From: Ureibacillus acetophenoni
GTDB taxonomy: Bacteria > Bacillota > Bacilli > Bacillales_A > Planococcaceae
NCBI RefSeq assembly: GCF_900220965.1
Contig: NZ_OBQC01000001.1
Coordinates: forward strand, 124,001-188,000
DNA length: 64,000 bases
Direction of reading: 5' to 3'
The position numbers were made by a program, and so were the translations under genes. The notes under the pieces are model-generated. The model did not search any database. It was not told where the DNA came from and worked only from the letters and a program-made list of their open reading frames with translations. Position 1 is the first letter of the stretch. Every line of letters begins with the position of its first letter. Shown here piece after piece: positions 46,139 through 54,846 of the stretch.

Positions 46139-46150
46139 TTTATCCATAGA

Positions 46151-46187
46151 AATGGAATCATCCTGAGAAGATGGTTCCATTTTTTCA
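46151..46187 (+). terminator. Terminator
   Basis: AATGGAATCATC pairs with GATGGTTCCATT and is followed by a T-run. Confidence 0.75.
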
Positions 46188-46321
46188 TTCATATAATGTA
46201 GAATGATGTAAGATAAGGTAGAATAATGAGAGAGCTTTTCTTTACATTTATCATAAAGTTTTGTAGTATCATTGTAGTTTTTATAACAGAATCGCTTTAA
46301 TTCCAAACTTGAGGTGGAGCC

Positions 46322-47755
46322 ATGGTTTTTAGTAATCTAGTATTTATTTTTGCATTTTTACCGATTGTATTACTTGTGTACTTTTTAGTACCAAAAGTTC
46401 TGAAAAATTTCATATTACTTATTTTTAGTCTATTCTTTTATGCATGGGGCGAACCGATCTATGTGTTCTTAATGCTCTTTTCTATATTAATTAACTATAT
46501 ATTCGGTTTACTTATTGAGCAGACAAAAGATCGACTAAAACTTAAGAAAACATATTTAGTCATATCTGTTTTAGCGAACCTAGCAATACTTGGTTACTAT
46601 AAATATAGTAACTTCTTAATTGAAAATATTAACGCTGTATTTGGACTAGATATTGTGAGTGAACCATTACCATTGCCAATTGGTATTTCATTCTTCACCT
46701 TCCAAGCGATGAGTTATGTTATTGACGTCTATAGAAAAGATGCACAAGTTCAAAGAAATATTTTTGACTTAGCATTATATATTTCACTGTTCCCGCAACT
46801 TGTTGCAGGACCGATTGTTCGATATAACACTATTGCGGATCAAATCAAAAACCGCATTCATAATGTAGAACTGTTTTCAGACGGAGTACGTCAATTTATC
46901 ATCGGATTAGCTAAGAAGGTTATTATTGCAAATCCATTAGGTGAAGTAGCTGATGCTATTTTTGCGATGAATCCTGAAAATATGAGTGTGACAACTGCTT
47001 GGATTGGGATTATAGCGTATTCCCTTCAAATTTATTTTGATTTCTCTGGTTATAGTGATATGGCCATTGGATTAGGGAAGATGTTCGGATTTAAATTCTT
47101 AATCAACTTTAACTATCCATATATCGCAAAAAGCGTAAGTGAATTCTGGAGAAGATGGCATATTTCATTATCTTCTTGGTTCCGTGATTATATTTACATT
47201 CCACTTGGAGGGAATCGTAAAGGTCCTTGGAAAACTTATCGGAACTTACTCATTGTGTGGACAGCTACCGGTTTCTGGCATGGTGCAAGCTGGACATTCA
47301 TGGCGTGGGGCTTCTACTACGGAATAATTATTTGTATCGAGCGACTTGGTTTTGGAAAAGTATTGGCTAAACTTTGGAGCCCGCTACAACATATTTATGT
47401 ATTACTATTAGTGATGATTGGTTGGGTATTCTTTAGAGCTGATAGCTTCTCGTATTCAGCAGAATTTATCCAAACAATGTTTGGTTTAAATGGTACGGAG
47501 CTATTTAACTACACAGCGGCGCATTATATCCATGATTACACTTATTTATTTGTATTAGCGGTAATCTTCAGCATTCCTATTTACCCTTGGGTAACTAGTA
47601 AAATGGATCAATTGATGGAAGCTGGAAAAGGGAAAATTTCTTTAGGGATTGCGCGCTATCTTGCGGGTCCGGTTGTTTATTTCTCTTTATTACTTTTAGT
47701 GACGATGTTCTTAGTGAACTCGACGTACAATCCATTTATTTACTTCCGATTCTAA
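46322..47755 (+). CDS. MBOAT-family membrane O-acyltransferase (PatA/AlgI-like)
   Basis: 477 residues, ATG 46322 after GAGGTGGAG. A polytopic membrane protein of the AlgI/DltB/PatA branch. The catalytic histidine is in TATGFWHGASWTFMAWGFYY, and SEFWRRWHISLSSWFRDYIY is the second family strip. Such proteins move acetyl groups across the membrane for attachment to wall glycans. A DHHW-motif protein starts 22 bases after its stop, the usual partner arrangement. In B. anthracis, PatA/PatB pairs acetylate the polysaccharide that SLH proteins bind, which fits this SLH-rich window. Confidence 0.9.
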   Translation: MVFSNLVFIFAFLPIVLLVYFLVPKVLKNFILLIFSLFFYAWGEPIYVFLMLFSILINYIFGLLIEQTKDRLKLKKTYLVISVLANLAILGYYKYSNFLIENINAVFGLDIVSEPLPLPIGISFFTFQAMSYVIDVYRKDAQVQRNIFDLALYISLFPQLVAGPIVRYNTIADQIKNRIHNVELFSDGVRQFIIGLAKKVIIANPLGEVADAIFAMNPENMSVTTAWIGIIAYSLQIYFDFSGYSDMAIGLGKMFGFKFLINFNYPYIAKSVSEFWRRWHISLSSWFRDYIYIPLGGNRKGPWKTYRNLLIVWTATGFWHGASWTFMAWGFYYGIIICIERLGFGKVLAKLWSPLQHIYVLLLVMIGWVFFRADSFSYSAEFIQTMFGLNGTELFNYTAAHYIHDYTYLFVLAVIFSIPIYPWVTSKMDQLMEAGKGKISLGIARYLAGPVVYFSLLLLVTMFLVNSTYNPFIYFRF

Positions 47756-47777
47756 CGTTAAAATGTGAGGTTTTTTC

Positions 47778-48998
47778 ATGAAAAAGTTAGGTAATTATTT
47801 GCTCACTCTATTGTTCATAGGCTTTATTTTCGGTATCGGTGCTTATATGCAGTTTGGTGAGAAAGAAGAAATCTCGTTTTATGAAAATCGGACATTGGCA
47901 AAAAGCCCTGAATTGTCTATTGAAAAGGTAGTGGACGCTAGTTTCTCAAAGGACTATGAATCGTATTTTACAGACCACTTTTATGAAAAAGGGGAATGGG
48001 TGAAGGGGTATATTCAATGGCAAAGATTAACGGGCCAAACATTCATACAAGATTATTTTATCGACGAAGATGATTGGATTTACCCTAAACCCGGAACTTA
48101 TAAAAATATAAATAAAACGGTGGAGTATATGAATGAGTTTGCTGAATATACGAGAGAGAGGAACATTGAGTTAATGTTATTCTCTTTACCGAATCGGTTT
48201 TTAATTTTAGATCCGGAGTATCCATCCCATGTCATCAGTGGTGTTGAATTTGCGAATAAACGATATTTTTTGAATCAGTTTAGCAAAATAGAAGGTCTTC
48301 GTGTGTTTAATTTGGCACAGACGTTCAGAGATCAATTTACACATGAGGAATTGAAAGATATGTACTATCAAACTGACCATCATTGGAATGTAGATGGTGC
48401 CTTTGTAGGATATAAGACGATTTACAATATTTTAAATGAAGAATCTGCGTATTTTGATGAGCCTTCGTTTAATGAGAATGAATTTGAGAAAGTTTGTTAT
48501 GAGGACGAGCACTTCCTCGGAAGTTACAATCGTCAATTATATGAATTAATTGAAACCGATGATGCGGTTTGTACGATCATGCCAACAAACTTTGATTTCA
48601 ACGATGTAGAAGTTTATAAGGGTCCCATTGAGCAACAGTTTCAGGTGCCTTGGACTGACATATATGGAACAGGTTTAAATAAAAATCAACGTGTTGTTGC
48701 TTATGGTGACATCTTTACGGACGATTATCGAGAGTTCAGCATTATCAATCCTGCGAAGGCAGAAGTGGGGACGAAGGTTTTATTTATAAAAGATTCGTAT
48801 GCCAATCCGATGACTTTCTGGTTATCTCAACATTTCTATCAAACGACATTTTATGATATACGACATAACCAAGATCGACCATTATATCAATATCTTGAAG
48901 AAAATAAATTCGATATGATTGTATTTTTATATAATGATACGACTGTGTTCCCTAGAATGTATAACTTCAATATGGAACCAGACTCATATGATTTTTAG
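47778..48998 (+). CDS. DHHW-motif extracellular acetyltransferase partner (PatB/AlgJ-like)
   Basis: 406 residues, ATG 47778 behind TGAGG, with an N-terminal membrane anchor (YLLTLLFIGFIFGIGAYM). The defining motif YYQTDHHWNVDGAF has Asp200-His201-His202-Trp203. A candidate serine is Ser340 in FIKDSYANPMTFW, as in the SGNH-like fold of AlgJ/AlgX/PatB proteins. It probably takes the acetyl group from the MBOAT protein and transfers it to a wall polysaccharide. A close paralogue lies at 51784-52998 in opposite orientation. Confidence 0.87.
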   Translation: MKKLGNYLLTLLFIGFIFGIGAYMQFGEKEEISFYENRTLAKSPELSIEKVVDASFSKDYESYFTDHFYEKGEWVKGYIQWQRLTGQTFIQDYFIDEDDWIYPKPGTYKNINKTVEYMNEFAEYTRERNIELMLFSLPNRFLILDPEYPSHVISGVEFANKRYFLNQFSKIEGLRVFNLAQTFRDQFTHEELKDMYYQTDHHWNVDGAFVGYKTIYNILNEESAYFDEPSFNENEFEKVCYEDEHFLGSYNRQLYELIETDDAVCTIMPTNFDFNDVEVYKGPIEQQFQVPWTDIYGTGLNKNQRVVAYGDIFTDDYREFSIINPAKAEVGTKVLFIKDSYANPMTFWLSQHFYQTTFYDIRHNQDRPLYQYLEENKFDMIVFLYNDTTVFPRMYNFNMEPDSYDF

Positions 48999-48999
48999 T

Positions 49000-49034
49000 G
49001 GGATATCCTCTTGGAAGGGTATCCCTCTTTTTTA
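49000..49034 (+). terminator. Terminator of the MBOAT-DHHW operon
   Basis: GGGATATCCTCTT pairs imperfectly with AAGGGTATCCC and is followed by six Ts. Confidence 0.7.
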
Positions 49035-49201
49035 TTTTATTGACATAATTAATAGAATTACACAAAGGTTTATGTCGATTGGTTAATAGAATAAATTTTA
49101 GCCGAGTTTGGGAAATCTGGCTATTAAGTAAAAAAGTATGATGTCTAATTAGTAATTATTTGATAGAATTATAGACATCTATGAAAGGAGGTTTGAGACA
49201 G

Positions 49202-51214
49202 TTGTCGATAAAGAAAGTAAGATCAATTTTTATGCTTGCTTTAATGTCAATCGCATTTATGCTCGTGCCAAATGTGAATGCAAAAGCAGCCCTTAGTTTC
49301 CCAGATGTTCCGTCCAGTTTACTTGGCTCGGAAGAAATCTATTATTTAGTAGACTTGGGCATCATTAATGGTATCCCAGCTTATAACGGAACAGGCGGCT
49401 ATGTGTTTAAACCGACTGATTCTGTGTCAAAAGGACAAGCTGCTAAAATGGTGATCATTGCTGGAGGTTACGAGCCATTAGACGTGACTGAGTCTTCATT
49501 TACTGATATCGATGTAAAAAAGGATGCCTGGATGTCTGGCTATGTAGAAAAAGCTGTGAGCCTTGGTTTTTTCAATACGATTACAGATGGAAAATTTAAA
49601 CCACATGAATCTTTAACACGTGGAGAAATGAGTAAAGTGTTGGCTACTGCCCTCAAACTCGATGTGGAAAAGTATGTTTCACAAGATTCGCCATTTAGTG
49701 ATATTACGAAAACTAACCCATACCATAAATACATAAGTGCGTTGTATTATAATGGCATAACAAATGGCGTTTCTGCAGGACCAGTTAAAAAGTTTAATCC
49801 TTCTGGTGCGTTATCTAGAAGAGAATTTTCTATGTTCGTTGCACGTGGACTTAGCGAAGAATTCCGTTTACCGGAAGGCGAAGTAGCTGGTGTTCATGTG
49901 CCAAATGAAAAAGAGTATATCGGAAAAGTAATTTCAAATGAAAATTACCTTAACGTACGTTCTTCAAAGTCAACATCGGACAGAAGTAACCTTGTTGGAC
50001 AAGTTCATAAAGGTCATAACTTTGATGCCTATGCTGTTGAAGGAGATTGGATTAAGGTAGTTCATGAAGGCAAATATGCTTATATTTGGGCTAATTATGC
50101 TTCGTTTGTTGACGAAAACGGCAAAGCGCTTGGTTTAAAACAGTCGACTGTTACAGCAACTGAAGATTTGTCTGTTTACGTGAAAAGTAATGAAGATTCG
50201 AACAAAATTGGAATCTTTTCTGAAGGAAAGTCAATTGATGTATATGGTAAAACAGGGGACTGGTACTTAACAAAAGTAAATGGTTTACCTGGTTATGTGA
50301 AAGTGTCTCAAACTACTGGAGCAACAGTGGAAGAAGAGAAACCGGTTGAAGGTGAAGAACCGAACGTTGATGAAGAAGAACCGGTTGACAATGAGGAAGA
50401 ACCTGAAGTTGAAGAGGAAAAGCCTGTTGAACCGGAACAACCTGTTGTGACAAATTTAATTGGTCGTACAACGGCAAACTCAGTTCGTGTTCGTGCACAA
50501 CCAAATACTTCAGATTCATCTGAAATTGTAGGGACGTTAAATCGCGGTGATGAAGTAAGCGTTCTTTCAATTAATGGAAACTGGGCAAAAATTCTATACA
50601 AAGGAAAAGAAGCTCACGTCCATAAACGATATTTAAAATTGTTAAATCAATCAGGTTCACCACTTGCAGGTAGAATCATCGTTCTAGACCCAGGACATGG
50701 TGGAAAAGATCCTGGTGCGGTAAGCGGTCCGTACCAAGAGAAGCAAATCGTGTTTACTGTTACAAGTATTTTAAAACAAAAACTTGAAGAAGCTGGAGCA
50801 ACAGTGTATATGACGCGTGTGGGAGATACTTACCCAACTTTACAAGATCGTGTAAAGTTCGCGCATGACAAGTACGCAGAAATTTTCGTGAGTATTCACG
50901 TGAACTCTGCAACGAGCAGTTCGGCACTTGGAACAGAAACGTTCTATAGTGTGACTGCAAACGATAATGAAAAAGAAGACTACGCATTAGCTTCGAACAT
51001 AAATTCACAAATCGTGAACAATGCACAAATGGTAGACCGTAAAGTGAAAAGAAAAGATTGGTACGTTGTTGCGAACTCTCTTTTCCCATCGGTATTAGTT
51101 GAGTTAGGCTTCATCTCTAACCAATACGACCGTGCAAAACTAACGAGTCCTGAATACCAAGAAATTTATGCGGATTCAATCTATCAAGGAATTTTGAATT
51201 ACTATAGTAATTAA
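49202..51214 (+). CDS. SLH-SH3-N-acetylmuramoyl-L-alanine amidase
   Basis: 670 residues. TTG 49202 is chosen because AAGGAGGT ends nine bases before it; the ATG at 49181 overlaps that site. Order: signal peptide (RSIFMLALMSIAFMLV), three SLH domains (VSKGQAAKMV, LTRGEMSKVL, LSRREFSMFV), two bacterial SH3 domains, an acidic Glu/Pro linker, and a third SH3 (VRVRAQPNTSDSSEIVG). An Amidase_3 domain fills about 484-668. Zinc and catalytic residues are visible in LDPGHGGKDPGA, YQEKQIVF, EIFVSIHVNS and LVELGFISN. It cleaves the amide between MurNAc and L-alanine and is held to the wall by SLH and SH3 parts. It is likely a cell-separation or turnover autolysin. Confidence 0.93.
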   Translation: MSIKKVRSIFMLALMSIAFMLVPNVNAKAALSFPDVPSSLLGSEEIYYLVDLGIINGIPAYNGTGGYVFKPTDSVSKGQAAKMVIIAGGYEPLDVTESSFTDIDVKKDAWMSGYVEKAVSLGFFNTITDGKFKPHESLTRGEMSKVLATALKLDVEKYVSQDSPFSDITKTNPYHKYISALYYNGITNGVSAGPVKKFNPSGALSRREFSMFVARGLSEEFRLPEGEVAGVHVPNEKEYIGKVISNENYLNVRSSKSTSDRSNLVGQVHKGHNFDAYAVEGDWIKVVHEGKYAYIWANYASFVDENGKALGLKQSTVTATEDLSVYVKSNEDSNKIGIFSEGKSIDVYGKTGDWYLTKVNGLPGYVKVSQTTGATVEEEKPVEGEEPNVDEEEPVDNEEEPEVEEEKPVEPEQPVVTNLIGRTTANSVRVRAQPNTSDSSEIVGTLNRGDEVSVLSINGNWAKILYKGKEAHVHKRYLKLLNQSGSPLAGRIIVLDPGHGGKDPGAVSGPYQEKQIVFTVTSILKQKLEEAGATVYMTRVGDTYPTLQDRVKFAHDKYAEIFVSIHVNSATSSSALGTETFYSVTANDNEKEDYALASNINSQIVNNAQMVDRKVKRKDWYVVANSLFPSVLVELGFISNQYDRAKLTSPEYQEIYADSIYQGILNYYSN

Positions 51215-51227
51215 ATAGTAGATGGAT

Positions 51228-51257
51228 GGCGAGACACTTGTCTCGCCGTTTTTTTTG
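51228..51257 (+). terminator. Terminator of the amidase gene
   Basis: GGCGAGAC pairs with GTCTCGCC and is followed by eight Ts. Confidence 0.85.
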
Positions 51258-51313
51258 TGTATTTTTGGATTGGGGTTGGTGATTCTGCAGTTTGTGGAGC
51301 AAGATCGGGAATT

Positions 51314-51712
51314 CACCCGTAAACTGGTGAAACTCGCGCGTAAACTTGTGGAAATCGCACTTAAACTAGCTGAACTCGCCCGTAAGTATTGCGAATTCGC
51401 CCATAAAGTAAAACTCGCTCGTAAAGGTAAGAAAACCGCCCGTAAACCGGTGAAATACGCCCGTAAATATATCAGAATCGCCCGTAAGTATTGCGAATTC
51501 GCCCATAAGCTAAAATTCGCACGTAAAGGTAAGAAAACCGCCCGTAAACCGGTGAAACTAGCACATAAACAATCAAAAACCGCCCGTAAGCATGAAGAAT
51601 ACGCCCATAAGCTAAATTTCGCACGTAAAGATAAGAAAACTGCCCGTAAACCGATGAAACTCGCACATGATCAATCAAAACTCGCCTGTAAGTATGAAGA
51701 ATACGCCCATAA
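51314..51712. repeat. 21-bp-phased word array, word CGCCCGTAAA / CGCCCATAAG
   Basis: CGTAA or CATAA cores at 51318, 51339, 51360, 51381, 51402; 51420, 51441, 51462, 51483, 51504; 51522, 51543, 51564, 51585, 51606; 51624, 51645, 51666, 51687 and 51708. Steps are 21, 21, 21, 21, 18, repeated as a 102-bp super-unit four times. The period is a multiple of three, so a long false frame runs through it. Confidence 0.9.
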
Positions 51713-51740
51713 ATTAAAACTCAGATATTTACAAAACACT

Positions 51741-51785
51741 AAAAAAGGTGTACAAAAGTCGCTAACTTTTGTACACCCGTTTTTC
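51741..51785. terminator. Bidirectional terminator between array and DHHW gene
   Basis: GGTGTACAAAAG pairs with CTTTTGTACACC, with T-runs on both sides. Confidence 0.75.
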
Positions 51786-52998
51786 ATTGTAATTCTAACT
51801 TAAAATCATACATACTTGGGAAAATCGTAATATCATTGTATAAGAACACAATCATATCAAAATCGTTTGCTTCAATATAGTCAAACAAAGAACGGTCTAG
51901 ATTATATCGCATATCGTAAAATGTTGTTTGATAAAAATGTTGAGATAACAACATCGTTAATGGATTCGCATAGGAATCTTTAACGAAAAGTACTTTTGAA
52001 TTTTCGTCAATTTTCGCAGGATTGATAATGTTAATTTCTCGATGGTCTCCAGTGAAGACCCCTGCATACTCAAGGTATTCTAATCCTTTATTGACATCTT
52101 TACCGTAAATTTGTTGATAAGAAACTTTTAAATCCTCACGAATTTCACCTGCATACACTTCAAGTTCATTATAATCGAAATTGATCGGCGTCATAGTACA
52201 AGCGACATCAGTTGTCGGAACACTTGCGTACAATTGCTTATTATAACTTCCTAAAAAGTGTTCTTCGGGGAAACATTGTTTTTCGAAATGGTCGGCAGTT
52301 ACTGCAAGTTCATCAAAATATTGTGAGTGTTGATTGAACGTATCAATAATCGTTTGATAGCCTGCAAATGCGCCGTCAATGTTCCAGTGGTGGTCCGTTT
52401 GGAAGTATAGTTCTTTAATTTCATCTTGTGAATATTGAGCACGGAATTGATCTTCAATATTCGTGTAGATTAAATATTCTTTCGGAATTGTCTCGGCAAA
52501 GTAGTCTTTATTTAGTTTCTCATTACCACTTTTAATATAATCCGGATAAGGTTCCTCTAATAGAATCGAACGTTCTGGCAGAGAAAAGAAGTAAAATTCG
52601 ATATTCTTTTCCTTTGTGTAATTTTCGAGTTCTTTAAGATAAGCCATAGATTGGTCGATACTTGAATAAGCAGTGTATGCCATAGGCTTTGGATAAATCC
52701 AATTATCATTCGCAACGTAATGATTTAAATAATAAGTTTGGTTCGTTAGCTTTTGATAGTTCATGTAGCTGCTTACCCAAACGTCCCTAGCAGCGAACTG
52801 GTCGGTAAAATACGTTTCAAATCCTTTAGAAAATTCACCGTTCATGACCGAACTAGCTGTCACTGGTGGTTTTTGTGCAAGAGCACGGTTTTCGTAGAAG
52901 GATACTGGCTTGTCCGTACTGACCACGACATAAGCACCTACCACAAAAATAAATCCTAAAAATATAATCATTAACAAATAATTTCCAAATTTCTTCAA
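51784..52998 (-). CDS. Second DHHW-motif acetyltransferase partner
   Basis: 404 residues, TTG 52998 with GGGG seven bases upstream. It is a close paralogue of the protein at 47778: same anchor (KFGNYLLMIIFLGFIFVVGA), the same ENRALAQKP start of the ectodomain, YFQTDHHWNIDGAFAGYQTI and FVKDSYANPLTMLLSQ. There is no second MBOAT gene beside it, so it may share the one at 46322 or act with the acyltransferase-3 protein downstream at 53555-54763. Its ribosome site is weaker than that of its paralogue. Confidence 0.85.
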   Translation of the reverse strand: MKKFGNYLLMIIFLGFIFVVGAYVVVSTDKPVSFYENRALAQKPPVTASSVMNGEFSKGFETYFTDQFAARDVWVSSYMNYQKLTNQTYYLNHYVANDNWIYPKPMAYTAYSSIDQSMAYLKELENYTKEKNIEFYFFSLPERSILLEEPYPDYIKSGNEKLNKDYFAETIPKEYLIYTNIEDQFRAQYSQDEIKELYFQTDHHWNIDGAFAGYQTIIDTFNQHSQYFDELAVTADHFEKQCFPEEHFLGSYNKQLYASVPTTDVACTMTPINFDYNELEVYAGEIREDLKVSYQQIYGKDVNKGLEYLEYAGVFTGDHREINIINPAKIDENSKVLFVKDSYANPLTMLLSQHFYQTTFYDMRYNLDRSLFDYIEANDFDMIVFLYNDITIFPSMYDFKLELQ

Positions 52999-53082
52999 TC
53001 AATCGCCCCATTTATAACAACAAATATAACTCCTCAATCTATAGTATAAAATTTCACGTAAAAATGAAAGCATTCAATATAG

Positions 53083-53510
53083 TGACAGGTACCCACACAA
53101 TTCAGAATTATTCGGGTACCAGGTACACACACAATTTGGAAACAATTCAGAATCTTTCGGGTGCCAGGTACACACACAATTCGGAAACAATTCAGAATCT
53201 TTCGGGTACCAGGTACACACACAATTCGGAAACAATTCAGAATCTTTCGGGTACCAGGTACACACACAATTCAAAAACAATTCAGAATCTTTTGGGTACC
53301 AGGTACACACACAATTCAGAAACAATTCAGAATCTTTCGGGTACCAGTTACACACACAATTCGGAAACAATTCAGAATCTTTCGGGTACCAGGTACACAC
53401 ACAATTCAAAAACAATTCAGAATCTTTTGGGTACCAGGTACACATACAATTCAGAAACAATTCAGAATCTTTTGGGTACCAGGTACACACACAATTCTCA
53501 CACAATTTGG
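53083..53510. repeat. 45-bp tandem array, nine copies
   Basis: GGTACC (once GGTGCC) at 53115, 53160, 53205, 53250, 53295, 53340, 53385, 53430 and 53475, an exact 45-bp period. Each unit carries two ACAATTC words and GGTACCAGGTAC. Units are 85-100% alike. In reverse complement the words match the 41-bp repeats at 12813, 17511 and 19725. Period divisible by three explains long false frames on both strands. Confidence 0.95.
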
Positions 53511-53514
53511 AATG

Positions 53515-53545
53515 AAAAAGAACTTCCCGCCTGAGCGGGAAGTTC
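53515..53545 (-). terminator. Terminator of the acyltransferase gene
   Basis: GAACTTCCCGC pairs with GCGGGAAGTTC; TTTTTC follows on the minus strand. Confidence 0.8.
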
Positions 53546-53554
53546 GAGTTGGAT

Positions 53555-54763
53555 TTATTTGTAAACTAGTTCTTTTGTTTTGGTCTCTTCAGAGCTTGGT
53601 AAATCAATGCTAGGTTCAGTTGCTTCTGATTTTATTGGCATCTTTTTAGGTCCGGCACCAAAGATTATCCATGACCATTTGAAATGTTTCATGACTAAGT
53701 GGACTACTAACCATGAAACAAACAAGCTAAGTAGGAAGCCGGCAACAATGGAAAGGTGATAAAGGATCGGTTTTCCATATGTCGGTATAAATTGATGAGC
53801 ATAGTTTAAAATGAGTAAATGAATTAAGTAAACACCAAAGGATACAACCCCTAGGTGCATCAAGGTATTAACAACTTTTGGTCGGAACACTCGATAGATT
53901 ACAAATGAAGCTTGTAGTAGAACAATGGCCGATAAAATTGTATGCAAGTTCCATACTAATTCAAATATTAAAGAATTTAAATAAAACCCATAAACGGTTC
54001 TACTAAAATAGTTAATTGTGACATTAATACTAGAAATGACAATCCATGATAGCCATAGTGAAATTGTGAGCCACCCTATTTTTGTTGTGAATAACTGATT
54101 TCGTTTAACGGTAAGGAATGCTTTAATTCGATCAAAATAAACCCCAAAGAAAATCCCCATAAAATAAAAACTAAAATAAGAGATTGCTAGATTGCCTTTA
54201 TCTAATTGGAAATAATATTTGTTCAAAATGACAAAAATCCATTGTAAAGCAAATCCAATCCAAAACGTATGTTTCACTAATTTTGGATAACGCTTGAACA
54301 CTAGTAAAAGGATTGGGAATAAAATATAGAATTGAATGCTTATAAAAACAAAATATAAGTGAGCTGCCGCTTTCCCTTGAGAAAGTTGGTAAAGAAATTC
54401 ACTTACTATTTCACTCGTTGTTAAAATGGGAGCAAAAATATGGTAACTGTTAATATAAAAGTAAACGATCGTAAACAAAACATAAGGCAGGATAATATAT
54501 AAAAATCGCTTCTTATAAAAATTTCCGATTAAACTTGCTGTAGTTGGTCGATGATAATATGAGTAAAAAAGTACAAAACTACTTAGAAAGATGAACGTTG
54601 TTGTACCAATACGAAAGAATGTATTACCAAAACTATAAACGCCATATAATGTCGAAGTGTTACTAAGTTCCGCGAAAGTGTACGAAGTAGCGTGAACAAT
54701 TAGTACACCTAAGATTGCTAACGCTCTCGTTATATATAATTCATTTAATTGTGCTTTTTTCAT
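53555..54763 (-). CDS. Acyltransferase-3 family membrane protein (OatA-like)
   Basis: 402 residues from MKKAQLNELY, with GAGGTGA upstream; a longer frame to 54790 overlaps that site. About ten membrane segments. The family opening LYITRALAILGVLIVHATSY holds the conserved Arg and His, and RIGTTTFIFLSSFVLFYSYY follows. There is no fused SGNH domain, unlike full-length OatA. These enzymes O-acylate surface sugars. Lying behind a DHHW protein in the same direction, it may form a second acetylation route. The genes are separated by the 45-bp array, so cotranscription is uncertain. Confidence 0.85.
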   Translation of the reverse strand: MKKAQLNELYITRALAILGVLIVHATSYTFAELSNTSTLYGVYSFGNTFFRIGTTTFIFLSSFVLFYSYYHRPTTASLIGNFYKKRFLYIILPYVLFTIVYFYINSYHIFAPILTTSEIVSEFLYQLSQGKAAAHLYFVFISIQFYILFPILLLVFKRYPKLVKHTFWIGFALQWIFVILNKYYFQLDKGNLAISYFSFYFMGIFFGVYFDRIKAFLTVKRNQLFTTKIGWLTISLWLSWIVISSINVTINYFSRTVYGFYLNSLIFELVWNLHTILSAIVLLQASFVIYRVFRPKVVNTLMHLGVVSFGVYLIHLLILNYAHQFIPTYGKPILYHLSIVAGFLLSLFVSWLVVHLVMKHFKWSWIIFGAGPKKMPIKSEATEPSIDLPSSEETKTKELVYK

Positions 54764-54846
54764 TAGTATCACCTCGTTTAATAATATCAATTTACATGGT
54801 AGAATAGAAGATAGTTTGCGTCAAATGATAGATTATGGAGGAAATT

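Noticed and set aside
51222..51803. 193-codon plus-strand frame rich in ARK/HK motifs
   Set aside because: It begins in a terminator stem and then translates the 21/18-bp array, whose steps are all multiples of three. No ribosome site or recognisable domain.
53064..53613. Long open frames on both strands over the 45-bp array
   Set aside because: The period is divisible by three and lacks stops by chance. The translations are the repeat read in different frames, and there is no ribosome site.
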